A stretch of 5,670 nt of DNA from Planctomycetota bacterium (GTDB taxonomy: Bacteria; Planctomycetota; Phycisphaerae; UBA1845): positions 1 through 5,670 of the forward strand of contig JADFMZ010000223.1 of NCBI GenBank assembly GCA_022563615.1, written 5' to 3'. Shown piece after piece: positions 1 through 5,670 of the stretch. A program made the position numbers and the translations under genes. Position 1 is the first letter of the stretch. Every line of letters begins with the position of its first letter. The notes below the pieces were generated by a model. That model made no database searches, had not been told where the DNA came from, and saw nothing but the letters and a program-made list of their open reading frames with translations.

Positions 1-2
1 CC

Positions 3-1196
3 GAGCTTTGCGAGCAAAGCGATCGGGCGGCTGGCCTGCTTGAGAGGCTGACGAAGTCGATTGGACCGTGTGAAACCGTAGCCACGCAGCTTTCCCGACA
101 TATGGAGAAGGCCGGTCGGCTCGAAAAAGGCCTGTCTGAAGAAAACGAAAAGGCCGGCAAGCTGGCAGGACGACTGGCGGCCGCCGGGCGACTGTTGGCC
201 TCCGCCAAGGAGATCGAGTCCACCGCCAAGCGCGCCGCGGAGGATACACGAGACACCTATGACAACCTCATCGCGGAAAGCGAGACCGCCAAGAACCACA
301 TTGACAGAATGCAGGAGCTAGGCCTCGTGTCGCGTGAGCTGATCGACTCGCAGAATCGCCTCCATCGCGAGGCCCAGCGCAGTTCCACCAGCCTGAGTGA
401 GCAAGTGGCCAACGCCCAGGATGCGATCGATAGTGGACAGCAAGTGTTTGCCGGCTTCGTCACCCAGGCCGAGATGTTTGAGGATCAGCTCAAGAACCTG
501 GCGGACAAGACCCAGCAAATGGAACGAACGATCAGCGAGGCGACGTCCAAGCCGGACTCCATTGTGCAAAGCGCCAAGTTTCAAGCAGCGAAACTGGAAC
601 AGGTGTGCGGTGCGGTGCGAAAAGTTTTCGCCGGGCTCTCGCGAACGAGCCTGGAGGCCCATCAACAAACCAAACAAATGCAGCAGACCGGACAGGATGC
701 TTCTCGACGGCTCGCCGAGCTGACGATTCAAACCCAACGCGAATCCAAACAAATGCAGCAGATCGGACAGGACGCCTCTCGACGCCTCGCCGAGCTGACG
801 GTCCAAACCCAACGCGAAACCAAACGGATTCAGCAGACCGGGCAGGACACCTCTCGACGGCTCACGGAGCTGACGGTCCAAACCCAACGCGCCGCGCGAA
901 CGTTGCAGGAGTGGGTGGAAGAGGCTGTCCGCGTCCAGTCGCGGCTGGATCGTACTTTGGGAGAATGTCCTTCGATCCGCGAAACGCACCCTTCCGAAAC
1001 GATCCGACAACTGTCCGAGGCGAGGTTCCCCATCCATGACATCGCCGAGGCAAGGTCGGGCGGTGCGTTGGAGATGCTGCGCGACCCCGAACCCCGAACG
1101 AAGCCCAAGGAGGTGGCGGCGACCCAACCGCCCACTCGGACGGAGCAGGTCGCTCAATTGATCGAACAGGCCAAACAGTCGGCGCCCGCAACCTAA
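3..1196 (+). CDS. Long coiled-coil protein of unknown function, 5'-partial
   Basis: The frame is open from base 3 through the first ATG at 102 to the TAA at 1194-1196. The 33 codons before that ATG read as the same kind of helical sequence (Leu/Ala/Glu/Arg rich), so the gene very probably begins left of the window and ATG 102 is an internal Met. The visible 397 residues are almost entirely predicted helix, rich in Gln, Ala, Glu, Arg and Leu, with hydrophobic residues at heptad-like spacing. No signal peptide, membrane segment or enzyme motif is visible. Recurrent AG(R/K)L blocks lie near the left end, and three 25-residue repeats occupy residues 190-264 counted from Met 102. The C-terminal 100 residues become Pro/Thr/Glu-rich and probably less ordered, ending in a short helix (EQVAQLIEQAKQ). 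A structural, scaffold or SMC-like role is possible but I do not recognise the family. It is separated from the dehydrogenase genes by 249 nt and a promoter, so a functional link is not implied. Confidence 0.8.
   Translation, partial: ELCEQSDRAAGLLERLTKSIGPCETVATQLSRHMEKAGRLEKGLSEENEKAGKLAGRLAAAGRLLASAKEIESTAKRAAEDTRDTYDNLIAESETAKNHIDRMQELGLVSRELIDSQNRLHREAQRSSTSLSEQVANAQDAIDSGQQVFAGFVTQAEMFEDQLKNLADKTQQMERTISEATSKPDSIVQSAKFQAAKLEQVCGAVRKVFAGLSRTSLEAHQQTKQMQQTGQDASRRLAELTIQTQRESKQMQQIGQDASRRLAELTVQTQRETKRIQQTGQDTSRRLTELTVQTQRAARTLQEWVEEAVRVQSRLDRTLGECPSIRETHPSETIRQLSEARFPIHDIAEARSGGALEMLRDPEPRTKPKEVAATQPPTRTEQVAQLIEQAKQSAPAT
669..893 (+). repeat. Three tandem 75-bp in-frame repeats (25-aa coiled-coil unit)
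   Basis: The units are 669-743, 744-818 and 819-893. Each encodes a variant of (T/S)KQMQQ-GQD-SRRL-EL then T-QTQR. By eye, units 1 and 2 differ at 7 of 75 bases and units 2 and 3 at about 12. The period of 25 residues equals 7+7+11, a known way for a coiled coil to continue with a stutter, so the phase is kept across units. Many of the differences are at third codon positions, which suggests duplication inside the gene followed by purifying selection on the protein. Confidence 0.9.
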
Positions 1197-1229
1197 TTGC
1201 CGCTTCGCATTCGCATTGGTGTTTGATCT

Positions 1230-1252
1230 GGGTATTGGGTATTGGGTATTGG
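1230..1252 (+). repeat. GGGTATT heptamer tandem repeat (three copies plus GG)
   Basis: Three perfect head-to-tail copies of GGGTATT followed by GG lie 34 nt after the stop of the coiled-coil gene. A doubled CGCATT (1206-1217) lies just before them. Short heptamer tandem arrays of this type are common in intergenic DNA of some bacteria, notably cyanobacteria, and vary in copy number between strains. Whether this one has a role is unknown. It is upstream of the promoter at 1326-1355 and is not part of a coding frame that looks real. Confidence 0.85.
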
Positions 1253-1325
1253 ATCCTGCCCCGGCGTTTCCTAGGGTGGAAGATCGACTCGGCGCCCTGC
1301 AATCCCGACGAACAGCCGCAGCGCA

Positions 1326-1355
1326 TTGACGAGTCACCCCGCGCGGCACTATACT
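1326..1355 (+). promoter_or_regulatory. Sigma70-type promoter for the acyl-CoA dehydrogenase cluster
   Basis: A -35 box TTGACG at 1326-1331 (5 of 6 to TTGACA) and a -10 box TATACT at 1350-1355 (5 of 6 to TATAAT) are separated by 18 bp. Transcription would start near 1361-1364, leaving a leader of about 83 nt before ATG 1446. The site lies in an intergenic region, points toward the dehydrogenases, and is an AT-richer patch in GC-rich DNA. The TTG of the -35 box is also the first codon of an in-frame extension of the dehydrogenase, which this promoter argues against. Confidence 0.6.
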
Positions 1356-1433
1356 TCGATTCCTTTTACGCTGGCTGGGTTGTGGAAATTCGGGGTCAAT
1401 ACTGCGACTCCGGAACCGGCGCGGTTGCATCGC

Positions 1434-1437
1434 AGGA
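1434..1437 (+). promoter_or_regulatory. Ribosome binding site deciding the start of the first dehydrogenase
   Basis: AGGA lies 8 nt before ATG 1446. It is the best Shine-Dalgarno match near any candidate start of this gene. A second in-frame ATG at 1461 would be 23 nt away and the TTG at 1326 has no comparable site. An ATG at 1438 is in another frame. Confidence 0.55.
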
Positions 1438-1445
1438 ATGTCCCA

Positions 1446-2600
1446 ATGTCTTTGATACCGATGCCCGGCGCGCTCAGCGACGACGAATGCCTCCTGGTCG
1501 AAGCCGCCCTCGCGTTCGCCCGGGAGGAGCTGCTTCCCCTCGATCGCGCTTGGGATGTGGATGAATCCTCCGTGGCCCAGGTGCTGCCGAAGCTGTCCGA
1601 TATGGGACTCCTGTCCCTCTTGATCCCCCAGACCTACGGCGGCCTCGAATGTTCCTACCGCACATACGCAGCCATCCTCCACGAAATCGCCCGGTGGTCT
1701 CCCTCAACCTGCGTGACGATCGGCGTGCACAATATGGTCGGCATGATTCTAAGCCGCCGGGCCTCCGAGGCGGTAAAGCAACAGGTTCTACCGTCGTGGG
1801 GAACCGAGGAGAACTTCTCGGCGTTCGCGGTCTCCGAAGCCGGCGCCGGCAGTGACGTCGGCAGCACCAAGACTTCGGCTGTGGAGGCGGACGGCGGTTT
1901 CCGCGTGACCGGTGAGAAAATGTGGGTGACCAACGGGCTGGCGGGGCGCTGGTTCTTTACCCTTGTTCGGATTCAGGGCGATCCGCCAAAAGGCGACTTG
2001 AGCGCCATGCTTATCGACGGCCGGCTACCCGGCATTGAGCGCACCCGCATCACCGGCAAGATGGGTATTCGTGGCAGCGAGACGGCGGTGATCCATTTCA
2101 ACGAAGCGTTCGTCCCTGAGGATCATCTGGTCGGACCGCGTGGAGGAGGAATGGAGGTTTGCCTGGCAGGATTAAACAGCGGGCGGATCGGGATCGCCGC
2201 CCAGGCAACCGGCATTGCCGAGGCGTGTTTGGATGAGATGGTCAGCTACGCGCGCCAGCGCGAGCAGTTCGGCAGGCCGATCGGCTCTTTTCAGGCCGTC
2301 GCGGATATGATCGCTCAAAGCGCCGTGGAGCTTGAGGCTGCCAAGGTGTTGGTTTGGCGGGCGGCCTCTGCGGTGGATGCCGGTACGCCTTCACCCGGTG
2401 CGAGCGCGATGGCCAAACTCTATGCTTCGGAGTGCGCGAATCGGATAGCCTATCGCGCCGTCCAGGTTCACGGGGGAGCCGGTTATGTTCGGGAGTGCCG
2501 GGTGGAGCAGCTTTACCGCGATGCCCGCATCACGAGCATTTATGAAGGAACGAGCGAGATTCAGCGTATCGTCGTCGCCCGCGAGTTGGCGAATTCGTGA
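1446..2600 (+). CDS. Acyl-CoA dehydrogenase 1 (FAD-dependent)
   Basis: This 384-residue protein has the length and architecture of an acyl-CoA dehydrogenase: helical N-terminal domain (about 10-122), beta-barrel middle domain (about 123-228) and helical C-terminal domain (about 230-380). It would be a cytosolic FAD flavoprotein that oxidises an acyl-CoA to the 2-enoyl-CoA and passes electrons to ETF. Visible signatures are SEAGAGSD (130-137, with Ala where Pro is usual), VTGEKMWVTNG (154-164), NSGRIGIAAQ (from 244), QVHGGAGY (340-347) and IYEGTSEIQR with the catalytic base Glu367. Residue 246 is Gly, so the alternative base of isovaleryl- and long-chain enzymes is absent. ATG 1446 is chosen because AGGA precedes it, the length then fits the family, and a promoter sits upstream. 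The in-frame TTG at 1326 would add 40 residues unlike the family. It is the most divergent of the three, especially at the N-terminus and where the usual PVER is replaced by RVEQ. Substrate chain length cannot be read from sequence. Confidence 0.93.
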   Translation: MSLIPMPGALSDDECLLVEAALAFAREELLPLDRAWDVDESSVAQVLPKLSDMGLLSLLIPQTYGGLECSYRTYAAILHEIARWSPSTCVTIGVHNMVGMILSRRASEAVKQQVLPSWGTEENFSAFAVSEAGAGSDVGSTKTSAVEADGGFRVTGEKMWVTNGLAGRWFFTLVRIQGDPPKGDLSAMLIDGRLPGIERTRITGKMGIRGSETAVIHFNEAFVPEDHLVGPRGGGMEVCLAGLNSGRIGIAAQATGIAEACLDEMVSYARQREQFGRPIGSFQAVADMIAQSAVELEAAKVLVWRAASAVDAGTPSPGASAMAKLYASECANRIAYRAVQVHGGAGYVRECRVEQLYRDARITSIYEGTSEIQRIVVARELANS

Positions 2601-2743
2601 TCCCGTGCCGACAGGGTCGAATCCGGGTGCTGCGGTGGCTGGCGGACGGGGTTTCACTATGATGTTGGGAACCGATTCGGCGGGTCGCCCGGCGCGAACG
2701 GAACGAACCCGGCGGCATCCCTTGGAATGAGAATGGACACCTG

Positions 2744-3886
2744 ATGGACTTTGAACTTCCGGAGGATCTCGTCGCTCTTCAGGATATGGCCCGGCGCTGG
2801 GCGACGGAGCACATCGCGCCCAACGCCAGGCAATGGGATCGCGATGCGGACATCCCTCGGCCACTCGTGGCTCAGCTTGCCGAATTGGGTTTCCTGGGCA
2901 TCTTCATCCCACCCGAATACGACGGTTGCGGCTTCGGAGATCTGGCCGCTACGGTCATCATGGAGGAAATCGCCCGTCGTTGCGGCGCCACCGCCTTGAT
3001 GCTCGATGCGCACAATGCGCTGTGCTGCGCCCATCTCCTGTTAGCCGCCAATGAGGAGCAGAAACGAAAGTACCTGCCGAAGTTGGCCAAGGGAGAGCTC
3101 CTGGGCGCCTGGGCTTTGTCCGAGCCGGGCTGCGGTAGCGATGCGGCGGCGCTTAAAACCACGGCTGTCCTCGATGGGGACTGTTGGGTGCTCAACGGGT
3201 CGAAACACTGGATCACCAACGGGCACTACGCCGGCGTGTATGTCGTGACCGCGACGACCACGCCGGAGGGTGGCGCCAAGGGCATCAGCGCCTTTATCGT
3301 GGAGCGCGACACGCCCGGCCTGATCATTGGCAAGAAGGAGGACAAGCTGGGGATGCGCGGCTCCGACACGGTCGGCCTGACGTTCGACGCCATGCGGATC
3401 CCCAAAGAGAACCTGTGCGGGCAACTGCATCATGGCTTCGCCGACGCCATGCGCGTGCTCGAACGAGGGCGCATCACGATCTCCGCCATGTCGGTGGGGC
3501 TGGCGCGCGGCGCGCTCGAGGAATCGTTGGCTTATGCGAAGCAGCGAACCGCGTTCGGCAAGCCGATCTTCGAGCATCAGTCGATTCAGTTCATGCTGGC
3601 GGACATGGCTGTCGACGTGGATGCCGCTCGCTTGTTGACGCGAAAGGCAGCCATCCTTTCAGACGCGGGACAGGAATGCAGGCTGCACGTTTCGATCGCC
3701 AAGCTCTTTGCCAGTGAGATGGCCACCCGGGCAGGCATGAACGCCATTCAGATTCACGGCGGGAACGGGTACACCAAGGAGTTTCCCGTGGAACGCTATA
3801 TGCGCGACGCGAAGCTCTGCGAGATCGGCGAAGGCTCCAGCCAGATTCAACGAATCATCATCGCCCGGCACCTGTTGGCTGAATAG
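2744..3886 (+). CDS. Acyl-CoA dehydrogenase 2 (FAD-dependent)
   Basis: This full-length 380-residue member of the same family starts with the usual MDFEL opening. Key motifs are LSEPGCGSDA (125-134), LNGSKHWITNG (150-160), the flavin-site segment KQRTAFGKPI with Arg268 and Phe271, FEHQSIQFMLADM as in medium-chain enzymes, QIHGGNGY (336-343), and EIGEGSSQIQR. In the last, Glu363 is the catalytic base although the preceding Tyr of the common YEGT is Gly. Gly242 occupies the position of the isovaleryl-CoA dehydrogenase base, so that enzyme type is unlikely. Reaction as for its neighbours: acyl-CoA to 2-enoyl-CoA with electrons to ETF. Substrate unknown. The start at 2744 has only a weak TGGA (2734-2737) in front, but homology of the N-terminus with the next gene supports it. 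A 143-nt gap separates it from dehydrogenase 1. The third gene follows after 9 nt, so the two are surely cotranscribed. Confidence 0.94.
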   Translation: MDFELPEDLVALQDMARRWATEHIAPNARQWDRDADIPRPLVAQLAELGFLGIFIPPEYDGCGFGDLAATVIMEEIARRCGATALMLDAHNALCCAHLLLAANEEQKRKYLPKLAKGELLGAWALSEPGCGSDAAALKTTAVLDGDCWVLNGSKHWITNGHYAGVYVVTATTTPEGGAKGISAFIVERDTPGLIIGKKEDKLGMRGSDTVGLTFDAMRIPKENLCGQLHHGFADAMRVLERGRITISAMSVGLARGALEESLAYAKQRTAFGKPIFEHQSIQFMLADMAVDVDAARLLTRKAAILSDAGQECRLHVSIAKLFASEMATRAGMNAIQIHGGNGYTKEFPVERYMRDAKLCEIGEGSSQIQRIIIARHLLAE

Positions 3887-3895
3887 GCGCGACTT

Positions 3896-5032
3896 ATGGA
3901 TTTCGAGCTCGACGACGATCATCGGATGCTGCAACAGCAGATCCGCGACTTCGCCCTCAAGGAGATTGCCAAGGGCGCCGCCGAACGAGACCGCCAGGAG
4001 TCAGCCTCCGACGAATACCGGTCGCAGCTTGCGCAGATGGGATTGTTCGGGATCGCCATCCCAGAGGAATTCGGCGGCGCGGGGATGGGTACAATCGCGT
4101 CTTCCATCGCCGTCGAGGAGGTTTCCAAGGCCTGCGCCGGCACCGGTGTGCTGCTCAGCGCTCATCAATCCTTGTGCGTCGATCCGATCATGACCTTCGG
4201 CACGACCGAGCAGAAGAGCAAGTATCTGCCGCGCCTGGCTTGCGGCAAGCTGATCGGGTGTTTGTCGCTGACCGAACCGGGCAGCGGCAGCGACGCCGGG
4301 GCAGCCACCTGCCGCGCCGAGTTCAAGGATGACGGCTGGCACATCACCGGCACGAAGATTTTCGTAACCAATGGCCAGGAGGCCGGCGTCATGGTGCTCC
4401 TCGCCGTGACCGATCCCGACAAGCCCAAGCGCCGCCTCAGCGCCTTTATCGTGGACAAACCGACGCCTGGCCTTCGCATCGGCAAGCTGGAAAAAAAGCT
4501 GGGGATACGTTGTTCCTCGACGGCGGAGTTCGTGTTTGAGGACTGCGTTGTTCCCAAAGACGCTCTGCTGGGAGAGCGCGGTCGCGGCCTACGCGTCGCG
4601 TTGACGACGCTGAACGGCGGTCGCATCGGCATCGCCGCCCAGGCGCTGGGCATCGCCCAGGCGTGCCTGTATGAAGCGACGAAGTACTCCAAGACGCGCG
4701 TGCAGTTCAATCAACCCATCAGCCGGTTTCAGGCGATCCAGAACAAGCTGGCGGACATGGCCGTCGGTATCGAAGCGGCTCGCGTGTTGATCTACCGGGC
4801 GGCGTGGCTGAAGGATCATGGCGGCGATTACGTGCAGGCGGCGGCGATGGCTAAACTGTTCGCCAGTGAAACCTGCTCGCGGGCGGCCAACCACGCCATC
4901 CAGGTGTTCGGCGGGTACGGCTACTGCAACGACTACCCCGTCGAGCGGTTTCTTCGAGACGCCAAGATCACGGAACTCTACGAGGGCACCAGCGAGATCC
5001 ATCGAATCGTGATCGCGCGAGGGTTGGTGTAA
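3896..5032 (+). CDS. Acyl-CoA dehydrogenase 3, butyryl/short-chain-like
   Basis: This 378-residue acyl-CoA dehydrogenase begins MDFELDDDH. Its motifs are LTEPGSGSDAG (125-135), ITGTKIFVTNG (150-160), LNGGRIGIAAQALGIAQA (from 240), QVFGGYGY (336-343), YPVERFLRDAKITELYEGT and catalytic Glu363. The GGRIGIAAQALGIA and FGGYGY...DYPVER stretches match what I recall of butyryl-CoA dehydrogenase (Bcd) and short-chain enzymes, so C4-C6 or short branched acyl-CoAs are the likeliest substrates. That is inference from family resemblance. Electrons would go to ETF. Gly242 takes the place of the isovaleryl-type base. One oddity is RVQFNQPI, with Asn272 in place of the nearly invariant Gly after Arg268/Phe271 near the flavin. 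The ATG lies 9 nt after the stop of dehydrogenase 2 with only a weak Shine-Dalgarno, consistent with translational coupling. No clear terminator follows. Confidence 0.94.
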   Translation: MDFELDDDHRMLQQQIRDFALKEIAKGAAERDRQESASDEYRSQLAQMGLFGIAIPEEFGGAGMGTIASSIAVEEVSKACAGTGVLLSAHQSLCVDPIMTFGTTEQKSKYLPRLACGKLIGCLSLTEPGSGSDAGAATCRAEFKDDGWHITGTKIFVTNGQEAGVMVLLAVTDPDKPKRRLSAFIVDKPTPGLRIGKLEKKLGIRCSSTAEFVFEDCVVPKDALLGERGRGLRVALTTLNGGRIGIAAQALGIAQACLYEATKYSKTRVQFNQPISRFQAIQNKLADMAVGIEAARVLIYRAAWLKDHGGDYVQAAAMAKLFASETCSRAANHAIQVFGGYGYCNDYPVERFLRDAKITELYEGTSEIHRIVIARGLV

Positions 5033-5083
5033 GTAATAGAGCTACGGTTGGCCGTGCCCGGCATCCATAAGGGGACCGGAAGA

Positions 5084-5125
5084 ATGATGGTTGACATTGC
5101 CCACATTCCACAGAGCTTGAAATGA
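5084..5125 (+). CDS. Possible 13-residue leader peptide coupled to the nucleotidyltransferase
   Basis: ATG 5084 (or the adjacent ATG 5087) opens a short frame, MMVDIAHIPQSLK, whose TGA (5123-5125) overlaps the next ATG (5122) as ATGA. AAGGGGA (5069-5075) ends 8 nt before ATG 5084, and GGAAG (5078-5082) ends 4 nt before ATG 5087. Ribosome binding signals are therefore better here than directly before ATG 5122. Such overlaps often serve termination-reinitiation. The frame is very short and could be chance or the tail of a deleted gene. Confidence 0.25.
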   Translation: MMVDIAHIPQSLK

Positions 5126-5430
5126 TTGCAGTCATTGACGATCAAAAGGAGCAGCTTGAAGCACTGTGCCGTCAACATCGCGTGCAGCGGCTGGACGTGT
5201 TCGGTTCTGCGGCGGATGGCACGTTCAAGCCGGAATCGAGCGACCTTGACTTCCTGGTTGAATATGTTCCGCTCAGCCCGGGGGAGCATTACGAGGCCTA
5301 TTTCGGACTATGGGAGGGATTGCAAGCGCTCTTTGGCCGGAAGGTGGATCTGGTCGAGGCGCAGGCGATGCGCAACCCCTATTTCATACGGCGCGTAAAC
5401 GAAAGCCGCAGGTTAGTCTATGCCGCGTGA
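5122..5430 (+). CDS. mntA: MntA-like minimal nucleotidyltransferase (HEPN/MNT antitoxin type)
   Basis: This 102-residue protein is a single nucleotidyltransferase domain of the MNT group, the usual size. The polymerase-beta-type signature is complete: FGSAADG (27-33, Gly28-Ser29), SDLDFLVEY (40-48, metal ligands Asp41 and Asp43) and the third carboxylate Asp76 in KVDLVE. The C-terminal NPYF...R.LVYAA is typical of this subfamily. In characterised HEPN/MNT pairs such as HepT/MntA of Shewanella, MntA is the antitoxin and AMPylates a tyrosine of the HEPN RNase HepT. Activity here is inferred from the conserved residues. ATG 5122 is the only possible ATG because a TGA lies in frame at 5092-5094. 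The gene begins 89 nt after dehydrogenase 3 and its 3' end overlaps the start of a HepT-like frame by 11 nt, the expected two-gene arrangement. That partner is broken, so the protein looks like an orphan antitoxin unless another HepT exists elsewhere. Confidence 0.85.
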   Translation: MIAVIDDQKEQLEALCRQHRVQRLDVFGSAADGTFKPESSDLDFLVEYVPLSPGEHYEAYFGLWEGLQALFGRKVDLVEAQAMRNPYFIRRVNESRRLVYAA

Positions 5431-5524
5431 TCGTGAGAAGTATCTATTTGACATGATCGCAGGAAAAGATCGGGGATCTTCGTATGATGGCGCGTCTTGG
5501 ATTGACCAAGAACGAGCGGAATGA
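5420..5524 (+). pseudogene. hepT: Truncated HepT/DUF86 HEPN toxin, N-terminal remnant
   Basis: ATG 5420 opens a 34-codon frame overlapping the nucleotidyltransferase stop by 11 nt. Its first residues, MPRDREKYLFDM, match the typical beginning of DUF86/HepT proteins, which are normally about 110-120 residues long. From about base 5456 the sequence no longer resembles the family and a TGA follows at 5522-5524. I read the other two forward frames after this point. Neither gives the expected helices or the RNase R-x4-6-H motif, so this is a truncation or replacement rather than a simple frameshift. The toxin should therefore be inactive. The family call rests on about 12 residues plus the operon context. 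Confidence 0.6.
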
Positions 5525-5670
5525 AAAATGGCTCGTCGACGAGTTTCTTCGGTACAAAGGCATTCAGTTCCGAAGCCTTCAGAGCCTCCGGGAGTTTCGA
5601 CCCGGTTTTAACGCCTCCGGGATCGCCGGGCCTGACACACGGGCCGAGTGCCTAATTCGTGGCAGGTGGC
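5484..5670 (+). CDS. Possible start of an unrecognised gene, 3'-partial
   Basis: From ATG 5484 a frame stays open for 62 codons to the right edge. GGGGA (5472-5476) lies 7 nt upstream as a possible ribosome binding site. The product starts MMARLGLTKNERNEKWL, is charged and probably helical for about 40 residues (including LRYKGIQFRSLQSLREF), then becomes Gly/Pro-containing with a Cys near the edge. I do not recognise it. An open frame of this length can occur by chance in GC-rich DNA, although third positions look moderately GC-rich as in real genes here. It overlaps the HepT remnant in another frame, so it may be the gene or insertion that replaced the toxin, or merely noncoding DNA. Confidence 0.3.
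   Translation, partial: MMARLGLTKNERNEKWLVDEFLRYKGIQFRSLQSLREFRPGFNASGIAGPDTRAECLIRGRW

Noticed and set aside
5..20. Perfect 6-bp inverted repeat GCTTTG-CGAG-CAAAGC
   Set aside because: It lies inside the open coding frame of the coiled-coil gene with no T-tract. Probably chance.
1326..1445. TTG-initiated 40-residue N-terminal extension of dehydrogenase 1
   Set aside because: It overlaps a good promoter, lacks a ribosome binding site, and the added residues do not resemble the family.
318..1682. Long antisense open frame of 454 codons on the - strand
   Set aside because: It spans the coiled-coil gene, the promoter region and the start of dehydrogenase 1, and its composition mirrors the repeats on the other strand. 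It is a shadow of GC-rich coding DNA.
2658..2663. TATGAT, possible -10 box in the 143-nt gap before dehydrogenase 2
   Set aside because: No recognisable -35 hexamer lies at 16-18 bp upstream and there is no extended -10. An internal promoter cannot be supported.
5051..5062. GCCG-TGCC-CGGC hairpin after dehydrogenase 3 as a terminator
   Set aside because: The stem is only 4 bp and no T-run follows.
5091..5096. Perfect TTGACA, possible -35 box for the nucleotidyltransferase
   Set aside because: No acceptable -10 box lies 15-19 bp downstream, and the position is too close to the start codon.
5584..5622. Direct repeat GCCTCCGGGA (5584-5593 and 5613-5622) and an overlapping CCCGG/CCGGG inverted repeat near the right edge
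   Set aside because: Short, GC-rich and near the window end. No flanking structure shows that it is an attachment site or terminator.

Overview
The window is GC-rich bacterial chromosomal DNA with every credible gene on the + strand. Nothing in it fixes the taxon. High GC, a promoter-distal row of acyl-CoA dehydrogenase paralogues, a GGGTATT heptamer tandem repeat and a nucleotidyltransferase/HEPN remnant would fit an environmental lineage such as Planctomycetota or a proteobacterium, but this is a guess. No phage, IS element, CRISPR array, tRNA or rRNA was recognised.

Layout. (1) Bases 3-1196 are the 3' part of a long, soluble, coiled-coil protein gene. Its reading frame is open to the left edge, so the true start lies outside the window. 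It contains three tandem 75-bp (25-residue) units. (2) Bases 1197-1445 are an intergenic region with a GGGTATT x3 repeat and a good sigma70-type promoter (TTGACG - 18 bp - TATACT). This promoter explains why the next gene should start at ATG 1446 and not at the in-frame TTG 1326, which is part of the -35 box. (3) Bases 1446-5032 hold three consecutive, full-length, clearly diverged acyl-CoA dehydrogenases (384, 380 and 378 aa). The gap between the first and second is 143 nt and between the second and third only 9 nt. All three keep the C-terminal catalytic glutamate and have glycine at the alternative-base position used by isovaleryl-CoA dehydrogenase. The third is closest to the butyryl/short-chain type. 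Together they look like one transcription unit for alpha,beta-dehydrogenation of acyl-CoA thioesters, with electrons passed to ETF. No other beta-oxidation gene is visible, so the exact pathway cannot be named. (4) Bases 5084-5524 hold a remnant of a HEPN/MNT toxin-antitoxin module. It has an intact MntA-like minimal nucleotidyltransferase, possibly coupled to a 13-codon leader ORF by an ATGA overlap. It is followed by a HepT (DUF86) start that overlaps it by 11 nt but loses family resemblance after about 12 residues and stops at 34. (5) From 5484 a different frame stays open to the right edge and may be the start of another, unrecognised gene.

No new system is clearly demonstrated. The points most worth a second look are the orphaned antitoxin with its decapitated toxin partner, the promoter that overturns the long start of the first dehydrogenase, and the leader-peptide overlap in front of the nucleotidyltransferase.
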